Assembly (NCBI GenBank): GCA_050247895.1 | Contig: JBFWTJ010000117.1 | Location: 1-11,071 of the forward strand | DNA: 11,071 nt | Direction: 5' to 3' | Source: CAVPEW01 sp050247895 | GTDB lineage: Bacteria > Actinomycetota > Acidimicrobiia > Acidimicrobiales > VFJN01 | Shown: positions 1 to 6,129 of the stretch, one piece after another | Numbering within the stretch: position 1 is the stretch's first letter | Layout: each line of letters begins with the position of its first letter | The notes under the pieces: generated by a model | The model's input: only the letters and a program-made list of their open reading frames with translations | Told to the model about the DNA's origin: nothing | The model's database searches: none | Made by a program: the position numbers and the translations under genes

Positions 1-903
1 GATCTCGGCCGCGGGCACGCCGAGGCGCTCCCACACCTCCTGGTGCAGGAACCGGTCGCGCATGCGCACCGCGGCCTCGAAGGCGAACTCCTGGCGCTCG
101 CGCAGCTCGGCCGAGGTCAGCTGGGCGTAGTGCTCCCGCAGGGACAGCACGCCGAAGGCCACGTGGCGGGCCTCGTCGCTCATCACGTAGCGGAGCAGCT
201 CGCGCAGGAGCGGCTCGGTGGAGATCTGGCGCATGAGCCCGAAGGCGGCCAGGGCCAGGCCCTCGACCATGATCTGCATGCCCAGGTACGTCATGTCCCA
301 GCGGTGGTCCGACACGATGTCGTCGAGCAGCAGCCGCAGGTGGGCGTTGATCGGGTAGGCGCCCGAGAGCTTCTCGTCCAGGTAGCGGGAGAAGACCTCG
401 ACGTGGCGGGCCTCGTCGACGACCTGGGTCGCGGCGTAGTGCTTGGCGTCGATCCAGGGGACGGTCTCGACGATCTTGGCCGTGCAGACCAGGGCGCCCT
501 GCTCGCCGTGGAGGAACTGGCTGAGGGTCCAGTTCTGGGTCTCGATGCCGAAGCGGAGCCACTCGGCCGGGCCCCAGCGGGCGAGCGGGGTCCCGCTGAC
601 GTCGACCCCGAGGCCGGCCCCGTCGTCCGACGCCATGGCGTTGGCCACGACCACCGCCTCCTGGTCGACGTCGAGGTGCCAGGGCAGGTCGGTCTCGGCG
701 TTCCACTGGGCCGTCTTGGCCCGCTCGTAGAGGCGGTCGAGGCCGGGCCGGGCGCCCTTGCGGTAGTCCCAGGTGAAGGTGGCCTCGGCGGGGTCGACGA
801 CGCCGTGGGCCCGCTCGGTGGGGTCGGTGGCCGGGACCGCCAGCGCCGCGGCGAGGCCACCGTCGTCGTCGAGCGGGGCGGGTTCGACGTGCCCGGTGGC
901 CAC
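1..903 (-). CDS. Ferritin-like diiron-carboxylate protein (3' part outside window)
   Basis: The reverse strand is open for 301 codons and runs off the left edge, so the C-terminus is missing. The protein carries a full set of class-II diiron ligands in the classic order: Glu134 (LHGEQGA), Glu164 and His167 (DEARH), Glu214 (MVEGLAL), Glu244 and His247 (DEARH again). This E...ExxH...E...ExxH pattern defines the four-helix ferritin-like/ribonucleotide-reductase-R2-like fold, whose members use O2 at a diiron centre for oxidation or oxygenation. No signal peptide or membrane helix is seen, so it is probably cytosolic. The substrate cannot be told from sequence; AurF-like N-oxygenases and R2-like oxidases are relatives to compare. 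I chose GTG 903 because a -10-like TACCGT ends 7 bases before it; GTG 912 and GTG 939 are also in frame. SURF1 lies just upstream on the same strand. Fold assignment is firm, function is open. Confidence 0.85.
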   Translation of the reverse strand, partial: MATGHVEPAPLDDDGGLAAALAVPATDPTERAHGVVDPAEATFTWDYRKGARPGLDRLYERAKTAQWNAETDLPWHLDVDQEAVVVANAMASDDGAGLGVDVSGTPLARWGPAEWLRFGIETQNWTLSQFLHGEQGALVCTAKIVETVPWIDAKHYAATQVVDEARHVEVFSRYLDEKLSGAYPINAHLRLLLDDIVSDHRWDMTYLGMQIMVEGLALAAFGLMRQISTEPLLRELLRYVMSDEARHVAFGVLSLREHYAQLTSAELRERQEFAFEAAVRMRDRFLHQEVWERLGVPAAEI

Positions 904-910
904 GACCGCC

Positions 911-916
911 ACGGTA
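911..916 (-). promoter_or_regulatory. -10 element of a leaderless promoter for the diiron gene
   Basis: Read on the minus strand this is TACCGT, matching TAnnnT, followed by 7 bases and then GTG 903. With transcription starting 6-8 bases after the hexamer, the mRNA would begin at the start codon. No Shine-Dalgarno is seen. The same spacing occurs before three other genes here. The -35 side is not recognisable. Confidence 0.45.
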
Positions 917-971
917 CGCCCGGCCCGGGCGCACCGCACCGCGGGGCCGGGGTGGCCGGCGACCCAGGGTG

Positions 972-1814
972 CTACGAGCCCGAGCGGGCCAGCTCGTCGG
1001 GGGTCCGGTCGGCGTCGCCGGGACCGCCGGCGGCCTCGGCCCGGCGCCTCTCCCGGGCCTCCTGCTGGGCGACCCGGCGCAGGATGAGCGGGTAGCCCAC
1101 GACGGCGATGGTGCTGAAGGTGAACCACTGCAGGGCGTAGCCGAGGTGGGGACCCTCGCCCGGTTCGGGCGGGTCGAGCGGCACGAGCACCGGGCCGTCG
1201 CCCGCGGTCACCTCGGCCGGGTCGGAGGTCACGAGCTGGAGGTAGACGGGGAGGAGGTCGACCTCGACCTGCCGCTGGTACCGCTCGAGGTCGGCTCGGG
1301 CCAGCTGGGACAGCACCCCCTCGGCCGGGTCGGTGGGCCCGATCGAGCCCCGGCGCTGGGTGAGCCGGACCAGGCCCGTGACCTCGACGGTGCCGCGGGG
1401 CGGGTCGGGGGCGACGAGGTCACCGCTGCGGTCGAAGCCGATGAAGCCCCGGTTGACCACCACCGCCGTCCCGTCGCCGAGGTCGAGCGGGGTGAGCACC
1501 CAGCCTCCGGCGGCCCCGTTGTAGCTGCGGTTGACCACCACCACCGAGTCGGGCAGGTAGGTGCCCCGGGCCGAGGCGGTGCGGTGCTCGGCCCGGACGA
1601 CCTCCGGGTCGTCGACCGCCGCGCCGGGATCGACGATCTCGGCCACCGGCTCCACCGGCTGGGCCTGGCGGGCGTCGACCCGGGCGTTGAGGTCGCGCTT
1701 CTCGTCGAGCCGCCGGAGCTGCCAGAACCCGAGGTTCACCATGACGACGACCATCGCCACCACCAGCAGGTGCCGGAGCACCCACGACGGACGCCGAGCG
1801 AATCGCCAGCTCAC
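972..1814 (-). CDS. SURF1 family cytochrome c oxidase assembly protein
   Basis: This 280-residue protein has the SURF1 layout of two membrane helices (about 12-28 and 229-245) flanking an extracytoplasmic domain. Family motifs are clear: LGFWQLRRLDEKR at 28-40 right after helix 1, VVNRGFI at 119-125, and GPHLGYALQWF at 221-231 leading into helix 2. SURF1 proteins help deliver heme a to subunit I of aa3-type cytochrome c oxidase at the plasma membrane. The C-terminal tail (about 246-280) is charged and low in complexity. The frame stays open upstream to 1985, but those residues are unlike any SURF1, and GTG 1814 gives the expected short N-terminus (VSWRFARRPSW) before helix 1. A -10-like TACCCT ends 8 bases before this GTG. 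No other oxidase or heme a gene lies in the window, so the partner is encoded elsewhere. Confidence 0.93.
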   Translation of the reverse strand: MSWRFARRPSWVLRHLLVVAMVVVMVNLGFWQLRRLDEKRDLNARVDARQAQPVEPVAEIVDPGAAVDDPEVVRAEHRTASARGTYLPDSVVVVNRSYNGAAGGWVLTPLDLGDGTAVVVNRGFIGFDRSGDLVAPDPPRGTVEVTGLVRLTQRRGSIGPTDPAEGVLSQLARADLERYQRQVEVDLLPVYLQLVTSDPAEVTAGDGPVLVPLDPPEPGEGPHLGYALQWFTFSTIAVVGYPLILRRVAQQEARERRRAEAAGGPGDADRTPDELARSGS

Positions 1815-1822
1815 GGGAGCCG

Positions 1823-1828
1823 AGGGTA
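1823..1828 (-). promoter_or_regulatory. -10 element of a leaderless promoter for SURF1
   Basis: The minus strand reads TACCCT here, 8 bases before GTG 1814, in the 64-base gap after the lipoprotein gene. The position fits a transcript that begins at or within a base or two of the start codon. No Shine-Dalgarno lies between. The -35 is not recognisable, so this rests on -10 position and on repetition of the layout elsewhere. Confidence 0.45.
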
Positions 1829-1878
1829 GGCACCCCCCGCCCGACCCACACAGTCCGCGATCGGCTCGACGGGGATCC

Positions 1879-2772
1879 TCACCCCAGCCAGGCGGCGAAG
1901 GCGGGGAAGTCGTCGAGGTCCCCGCCGCTCTGGTCGACCACGGCGCGGCTCTCCCGCCGATCCAGGTCGAGCAGCACGAGCGCACCGCGCGCGTCGACGT
2001 AGAGGACCTCGCGCCCGTCGGCGGACACCGAGGGCGTGACGAGCGGGACGTCCTCGGTGAGCTCGACCAGGGTCGCCCCGGCCGGGTCGACCACCCGGAG
2101 GCCGCCGTCGGCGTCGGTGACCACGACGGATCCGTCGCCGGCGACCGCGGTCCAGCTCGGCACGACCTCCAGGTCGAGCGAGCCGAGGACCCGCGCTCCC
2201 CGCAGGTCGACCACGACCACGCCGTAGCCGGTGCCGTGCGCGTAGGGCTGGGCCACGACGCCGTCCCGGGCCGAGCCGCCCCGCAGGGCCGTGGCGCCGG
2301 GCGGCAGGTGCCCGGAGAGGTCGACCCGCTCGCTCGTGCGGTCGGTGACGTCGCCCACCAGGACCGTCGTGGCCACCGTGTCGCCGTCGGGCGAGGTGCC
2401 CTCGGCGAACCAGGCCACGAAGACGTCCTCGGTCAGCCAGGCCGGGTCGACGACCACCTCGTCGGAGACCTCGCGGGCCTCGAGGGTGCCCAGGTCGACC
2501 AGCGACGGCCGACCGTCCCGGACCACGAGCACCTCGCCCCGGCCGACCCGCGGCGCGAGCCGCTGGCCGGGGTCGATGCCCAGGTCGGTCACGTCGGTGG
2601 CCCCCGTCCTGTCCAGCGTGCAGAGGTGGGCACCGTCGTCGGCCGCCAGGCAGGCGGCCACGATCTCGGCGGCCTCGCCGCCACCGGGCAGCTCGCCGCC
2701 CTCGGCGCACCCGGCCACCACGACCAGCAGGCCCAACAAGCCCGACGTCATGCCGGCGGCTCGACGCCTCAC
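1879..2772 (-). CDS. Putative lipoprotein with beta-propeller-like repeats
   Basis: This is a 297-residue protein of unknown function. The N-terminus VRRRAAG is basic, followed by a hydrophobic stretch (GLLGLLVVVAGC) ending in a lipobox V-A-G-C with Cys22 as the lipidated residue, so it is probably tethered outside the plasma membrane. The mature part is rich in short beta-strand repeats of the form VVVxDxDGGLRVVDPAG and SADGREVLYVDARGALVLLDL, typical of TolB/WD40/YVTN-like propellers that usually serve as protein-interaction scaffolds. Cys41 and Cys51 could form a disulfide. I prefer GTG 2772 because it keeps the arginines of the signal peptide; ATG 2751 would remove them. The gene follows a hairpin downstream of the PH-domain gene. 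Lipoprotein status is fairly sure, the propeller fold is inferred, and the partner is unknown. Confidence 0.72.
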   Translation of the reverse strand: MRRRAAGMTSGLLGLLVVVAGCAEGGELPGGGEAAEIVAACLAADDGAHLCTLDRTGATDVTDLGIDPGQRLAPRVGRGEVLVVRDGRPSLVDLGTLEAREVSDEVVVDPAWLTEDVFVAWFAEGTSPDGDTVATTVLVGDVTDRTSERVDLSGHLPPGATALRGGSARDGVVAQPYAHGTGYGVVVVDLRGARVLGSLDLEVVPSWTAVAGDGSVVVTDADGGLRVVDPAGATLVELTEDVPLVTPSVSADGREVLYVDARGALVLLDLDRRESRAVVDQSGGDLDDFPAFAAWLG

Positions 2773-2833
2773 GGCCGTCCCGTCCACGGCTCGATGAGCA
2801 CCCGCTCGTCCAGGGTCGTCCTCCCTCCCTGGT

Positions 2834-2852
2834 GGCCGGACCAGGTCCGGCC
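2834..2852 (-). terminator. Perfect hairpin after the PH-domain gene
   Basis: Two 9-base arms (GGCCGGACC / GGTCCGGCC) are exact complements around a single base, so the real loop would be 5 bases with a 7-bp stem. The hairpin begins 26 bases past the PH-gene stop. No U-tract follows, which is common for actinobacterial terminators, so termination is inferred. It could instead be an mRNA-stabilising stem or an operator ahead of the lipoprotein gene. Confidence 0.4.
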
Positions 2853-2878
2853 GCCTCCGCCGACCCACGGCCGTGACC

Positions 2879-3475
2879 CTACCCCCGGCCGTCCGGGCCC
2901 TGGCCGTCGTCCGGTCCCGGTGCGAGGGGCCCCACGACGAGCCGGGCCAGGTCCTCGAGCTGATCGGGGGAGACCGAGAGCGCGTGGAGCCGGATGGGCC
3001 ACCACCGCAGGGGACGTCGCCGGACGTGCACCGATGCGCACGAGCTGTAGAGGCCACCGACCCAGCCGCGGCCGGCCCCGAAGCCGACCACCTGGTCGAC
3101 GGGGACGGACCAGGTCCGCATGAGGTTGACCACGACCAGGCGACCGTCCCGCCGCTCGACGCGGAGCCGTCCCAGGCGGACCCGGCCCGCCACCGCGGCG
3201 ACCACCAGGCCGGCGACGCCGGCCAGGATCCCCAGCACCGGGCCGAGGTCGGTCAGCACCGCCGCCGGAAGGAGGACCGTCATCGCCGCGGGGTAGGAGA
3301 AGTCGAGCGCCAGGGCGCGCTGCTGGTTCCTGGGAGCCGGGCCCAGCTCGACCGGCTGCCGGTGGGTGGGCACCCCCGTTCGGTCGGCTCCCACCCGGTG
3401 CCACCGACCGCCGTCGAGGCGCAGCTCGGGCGCCAGGCCCGTCCGGGCGAGCACTCCCCGGCCCGCGGTCCTCAC
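2879..3475 (-). CDS. Two-helix membrane protein with a PH-like domain
   Basis: This 198-residue protein starts with GTG 3475, whose GTGA overlaps the TGA stop of the VanY gene by 4 bases, so the two are probably translationally coupled. The first 55 residues are soluble. A paired hydrophobic segment follows at about 60-98 (helices near 63-79 and 80-97). After it comes a beta-rich part at about 101-168, GRLRVERRDGRLVVVNLMRTWSVPVDQVVGF, which matches the pattern of bacterial PH domains of the bPH type found in small actinobacterial membrane proteins: a strand pair, a basic turn, then a strand with W/P-x-x-x-V. Such proteins are poorly characterised, and a scaffolding or lipid-facing role is only a guess. 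The last 15 residues are a Gly/Asp/Pro-rich tail. The reading frame is open far upstream, but the residues before GTG 3475 look like noise from the overlapping gene. Confidence 0.68.
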   Translation of the reverse strand: MRTAGRGVLARTGLAPELRLDGGRWHRVGADRTGVPTHRQPVELGPAPRNQQRALALDFSYPAAMTVLLPAAVLTDLGPVLGILAGVAGLVVAAVAGRVRLGRLRVERRDGRLVVVNLMRTWSVPVDQVVGFGAGRGWVGGLYSSCASVHVRRRPLRWWPIRLHALSVSPDQLEDLARLVVGPLAPGPDDGQGPDGRG

Positions 3476-4389
3476 CGGTCGTAGGACGGCGCGGCGGGGA
3501 GGCCGAACATCTCCTCCAGGGTCCCGACGCCCCGGACGTGCATCTCGCGGGCCAGGTCGCGGCCCACGTAGCGGTAGTGCCAGGGCTCGAACTTGAAGCC
3601 GGTGACCTCGACCTGGCCCTCCGGGTACCGCAGGATCCAACCGAAGCGCCAGGCGTTGTCGGCCAGCCACCGCCCGGCCGGCGTGTCGGCGAAGCACGCG
3701 TCGAGCGTGCAGCGACCCCCGGTCGTGGTCAGGTCCGTGGCCAGGCCGGTCTGGTGCTCGCTGTGGCCCGGACGGGCGCTGGACACGTCGGCCCACGCCT
3801 GGCCGTTGCGGCGCACGAACCCCTCGTAGATCGCCTGCTGGGTCTCGAAGGACCGGTAGTTGGACTGGGCCAGCAGCTCTCCGCCCGCCTCGGCCCGGTA
3901 GGCCGCGAACAGCTCCTCGATGGCCCGGGCCGCCTCGGGCCGGAGCAGCGGAGGTTCGGCGTCGTGGGCGACGTCGGCCGAGACGAGCTCGGGCACGTGG
4001 TCGAGCGGGTCGAGGGGGTTCCGCTTGTTCACCACGACCCAGGGGCTGTCGGGGTCGGTGAGCGAGTACCGGGCCAGGTCGAACCCGGTCGGTCGCGGTG
4101 GCCGGGTCGTCGGCGCCAGCGAGGTGGCCGGGACCGCCGGCGACCCGTCGGAGGAGCTCGGCGTCGGGTCCTGGCCGTCACGCCCGACGACCAGGACCGC
4201 CACGGCCACGGCGAGGGCCACGAGCGCGCCGAGGGCCGGCAGCACCGGCGATCGCAGGATGGGTCGAGGTCGTCGCTCGCCTCCCGAGCCGGCTGCGGAG
4301 GCCTCGACCGGCCCGGACCGGTCGAGGTCGACGGGCACGTCGACCTCCGATCCCCCCGGCCGGAGTCGGTCGACCCGAACCTCGTCCAC
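3472..4389 (-). CDS. Membrane-anchored VanY-type D-alanyl-D-alanine carboxypeptidase
   Basis: The 305-residue protein has a charged cytoplasmic N-terminus, one membrane helix at about 48-69, a Ser/Thr/Pro-rich linker (about 72-102), and a VanY (peptidase M15B) domain at about 115-290. The zinc and catalytic residues are present: SNYRS at 176-180, GHSEHQTGLATD with ligands His212 and Asp219, and FEPWHYRYVG with catalytic Glu268 and zinc ligand His271. Cys227 and Cys232 could form a disulfide, as in many secreted members. The enzyme should remove the terminal D-Ala from peptidoglycan stem peptides outside the cell, making tetrapeptides. This is ordinary wall maturation and does not imply glycopeptide resistance, since no vanHAX-type genes are here. 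GTG 4389 lies 10 bases after the upstream stop; GTG 4338 is a possible later start. The stop overlaps the PH-domain gene. Confidence 0.92.
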   Translation of the reverse strand: MDEVRVDRLRPGGSEVDVPVDLDRSGPVEASAAGSGGERRPRPILRSPVLPALGALVALAVAVAVLVVGRDGQDPTPSSSDGSPAVPATSLAPTTRPPRPTGFDLARYSLTDPDSPWVVVNKRNPLDPLDHVPELVSADVAHDAEPPLLRPEAARAIEELFAAYRAEAGGELLAQSNYRSFETQQAIYEGFVRRNGQAWADVSSARPGHSEHQTGLATDLTTTGGRCTLDACFADTPAGRWLADNAWRFGWILRYPEGQVEVTGFKFEPWHYRYVGRDLAREMHVRGVGTLEEMFGLPAAPSYDR

Positions 4390-4399
4390 CGCTCCGAGC

Positions 4400-5209
4400 C
4401 TACGAGCGGGCCGGGTCCTCGCCCTCCTCGGGCTCGTCGCCGGCCCGGCCGTGCTTCCAGTAGCCCCGGATCGTCGTGGCCCGGCGGTCGACGCCCCTGT
4501 CCTCGAAGAACGAGCGGCGCAGGCGCTGCATCGCCGCCGCCTCCCCCGCGGCCCAGATCCGTCCGCCCGCCGGCAGCACCAGGTCCCGGGCCGCCTCGAC
4601 CAGGGCCGTGCCGGGCGGGGCACCCTCGGGCGCCACGACCCAGCGGACCTCCACCCCGGGCCCGGCCTCGACCTCACCGAGGATCGCCGCCCGGTCGGCC
4701 ACCTCGAACACCGCGACCACGGGCAGGTCCGGGGGCCGGGCCGCCACGAGCTGGGCCGCGGCCGGCAGGGCGCTCTCGTCGCCCAGCAGGACCAGCGCGC
4801 TGGCCGACCCGTCGAACCGGTGGCCCCGACCCGGGCCCGACACCGCGGCCGGGGCGCCCGGTGCCGCCGCCCGGGCCCAGGCCGCCACCGACCCGGCCGG
4901 GTGGTCGACGACGTCGAGGAACAGGGCCTCGTCGGACGCGGCCCGCAACGACGGGGTGAAGGTGCGGATCAGCGGCCGGCGCCCACCGGGGAGCAGGAAC
5001 TCGTTCCCCGACCACTCGGGCACCACCAGCCCGGCGGCCCCCGGCGAGGGGACGAGCAGCCGGATGCTCGCCGCCGGCTCGTCCACCACCAACCCCTCCA
5101 GGGCCCCGCCGGCCAGCCAGACCCGCACCATCCGGGGCGTGCGCCGCTCCACCCGCGCCACCTCGACCGGCCGGAACGGCGGTGGTGGACGACGGGCCCG
5201 GATCGCCAT
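4400..5209 (-). CDS. Siderophore-interacting protein (FAD-dependent ferric-siderophore reductase family)
   Basis: This 269-residue protein matches the SIP/ViuB family across both domains. The N-terminal FAD-binding barrel (about 12-130) has the flavin motif RTFTP at 82-86, a Phe variant of the usual R-x-Y-T/S. The C-terminal NAD(P)H-binding half (about 137-250) has GDESALPA at 143-150, the cytosolic-SIP signature usually written GDETALPA, then WAAGEA at 219-224 and the closing GYWKHGRAGDE at 249-259. These enzymes reduce ferric siderophores in the cytosol to release iron. ATG 5209 has GAGG 8 bases upstream. It is divergent from the DedA-like gene and heads the run SIP - VanY - PH. No siderophore transporter is near and I see no clear iron-regulator box, though I could not scan for one by computation. 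An alternative is a general flavin reductase of this family. Confidence 0.9.
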   Translation of the reverse strand: MAIRARRPPPPFRPVEVARVERRTPRMVRVWLAGGALEGLVVDEPAASIRLLVPSPGAAGLVVPEWSGNEFLLPGGRRPLIRTFTPSLRAASDEALFLDVVDHPAGSVAAWARAAAPGAPAAVSGPGRGHRFDGSASALVLLGDESALPAAAQLVAARPPDLPVVAVFEVADRAAILGEVEAGPGVEVRWVVAPEGAPPGTALVEAARDLVLPAGGRIWAAGEAAAMQRLRRSFFEDRGVDRRATTIRGYWKHGRAGDEPEEGEDPARS

Positions 5210-5217
5210 CACCCGAG

Positions 5218-5221
5218 CCTC
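5218..5221 (-). promoter_or_regulatory. Ribosome-binding site of the siderophore-interacting gene
   Basis: GAGG on the minus strand lies 8 bases before ATG 5209. It decides this start over the adjoining GTG 5212 and the open frame further upstream, which would run into the divergent promoter. Confidence 0.5.
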
Positions 5222-5305
5222 GCGCGCCACGGGCCGGGGCAGGAGGTCCCCCACCCCGGCCCGGACCCGGGCCGACCCCGAAACGACCACGGCCGGCCCG
5301 GGTGC

Positions 5306-5311
5306 CAGACT
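5306..5311 (+). promoter_or_regulatory. -10 element of a leaderless promoter for the DedA-like gene
   Basis: CAGACT (one mismatch to TAnnnT) lies 7 bases before GTG 5319. It sits in the 109-base gap between two divergent genes. No Shine-Dalgarno precedes the GTG. The minus-strand promoter for the siderophore-interacting gene must lie in the same gap, but I see no clear hexamer for it. Confidence 0.38.
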
Positions 5312-5318
5312 CGGGGGC

Positions 5319-6098
5319 GTGAGCGAGGCCCCGGGCCAGGACGAGGACGCCCCGGCGCCGGCCCGGGAACGCCGCCGACCCTCCAAGCGGGCCGTCACGA
5401 TCGTGTCGATCCCGCTCGTGGTCGTGACCCTGCTCAGCTACGTGGGCGACGGCATCATGCCGGGCCTGGTCGACGAGCACCCGCTGCTGCTGATGGCCCT
5501 GAACCCCCGCAACCGGAACCTCGTCCTGGTGACCAACCAGGTCGACGCCTGGAGCTACTACCTCGTCGGCTTCCTGCGGCTGATCCTCACCGACCCGCTC
5601 TGGTTCCTCATCGGCTACTGGTACGGCGACACCGCGCTGCACTGGGCCGAGTCCCGCACCCGCACCTTCGGCGAGACCCTCCGCTGGCTCGAGTCCGGCT
5701 TCGGCAAGGCCGCGTACCCCCTCGTCGTGGTGGCACCCAACAACTGGATCTGCCTGTTCGCCGGCTCGGCCGGCATGGGGCTGGCCACGTTCCTGGTCCT
5801 CAACGCGCTGGGCACCATCGGCCGGCTGGTGACCATCCGGCTCCTCGGCGACGTCTTCGAGTCGCCCATCGACCGGGTCCTCGAGTTCATCGCCGACTAC
5901 CGGATGCCCCTGCTGATCGTGTCGATCGTCGCCTTCGGCCTCATGGCCCTCCTCGAGTACCGCAAGGGGGAGGGCGACCTCGAGGGCCTGTCCCGCCTCG
6001 ACGAGGAGATGGCCGAGGCCGCCGAGGCCGACGCCGGAGCCGGGTCGCGGACCGAGGCCCGGCCGGCACCCCGCTCCCCCGCCGACGACCCGTCGTAG
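5319..6098 (+). CDS. DedA/VTT-like integral membrane protein
   Basis: This 259-residue membrane protein has hydrophobic segments at about 26-44, 78-101, 132-150, 153-175 and 195-213, framed by a charged N-terminus (PARERRRPSKR) and an acidic, Ala-rich C-terminal tail (about 215-259). The layout resembles the DedA/SNARE-associated (VTT) superfamily: a segment like WFLIGYWYGD, a connecting amphipathic stretch (about 108-130), then the PLVVVAPNNWICLFAGSAGM and TFLVLNALGTIGRL helices where classic DedA proteins have a G-R-F-x-P...AG...M-x-x-x-x-F pattern. The Arg and Pro of the canonical FxR(F/W)xP motif are not obvious. DedA proteins are linked to membrane potential and undecaprenyl-phosphate or lipid recycling. 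GTG 5319 fits a -10-like CAGACT 7 bases before it. It could also be an uncharacterised relative with another substrate. Confidence 0.6.
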   Translation: MSEAPGQDEDAPAPARERRRPSKRAVTIVSIPLVVVTLLSYVGDGIMPGLVDEHPLLLMALNPRNRNLVLVTNQVDAWSYYLVGFLRLILTDPLWFLIGYWYGDTALHWAESRTRTFGETLRWLESGFGKAAYPLVVVAPNNWICLFAGSAGMGLATFLVLNALGTIGRLVTIRLLGDVFESPIDRVLEFIADYRMPLLIVSIVAFGLMALLEYRKGEGDLEGLSRLDEEMAEAAEADAGAGSRTEARPAPRSPADDPS

Positions 6099-6101
6099 CC
6101 G

Positions 6102-6115
6102 CCGGCCCGGGCCGG
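6102..6115. repeat. 14-base perfect palindrome between the DedA-like and aldolase genes
   Basis: CCGGCCCGGGCCGG is its own reverse complement. It starts 3 bases past the DedA-like stop and ends 1 base before the TACGGT -10 of the next gene, so it fills the expected -35/-10 spacer. It may be an operator, or a terminator stem with no U-tract. In DNA this GC-rich, a chance palindrome is quite possible. Confidence 0.4.
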
Positions 6116-6116
6116 G

Positions 6117-6122
6117 TACGGT
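6117..6122 (+). promoter_or_regulatory. -10 element of a leaderless promoter for the aldolase gene
   Basis: TACGGT matches TAnnnT and ends 7 bases before ATG 6130, with only C/G filler (CGGCCCC) and no Shine-Dalgarno between. The -35 region would fall on the stop codon of the DedA-like gene. It is among the clearest of the four leaderless layouts in the window. Confidence 0.5.
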
Positions 6123-6129
6123 CGGCCCC

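Noticed and set aside
1815..1985. N-terminal extension of SURF1 to an upstream start
   Set aside because: The extra residues are unlike SURF1 and overlap the end of the lipoprotein gene in another frame; GTG 1814 gives the normal start before the first helix.
2770..2802. Tiny GTG reading frame (10 codons) ending in a GTGA overlap with the lipoprotein gene
   Set aside because: The purine-rich GGGAGGGAGG upstream is about 18 bases from its start, too far for a Shine-Dalgarno, and the peptide has no recognisable leader feature. Likely chance.
3108..3119. Second copy of a GGACCAGGTCC-like palindrome, similar to the hairpin at 2834-2852
   Set aside because: It lies inside the PH-domain coding sequence (codons for RTWSV) and is shorter; the resemblance is probably due to GC-rich composition.
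3472..4389. VanY as part of a vancomycin-resistance cluster
   Set aside because: No vanH, vanA-type ligase, vanX or vanRS is present; neighbours are an iron reductase and a PH-domain protein. It is better seen as an ordinary wall carboxypeptidase.
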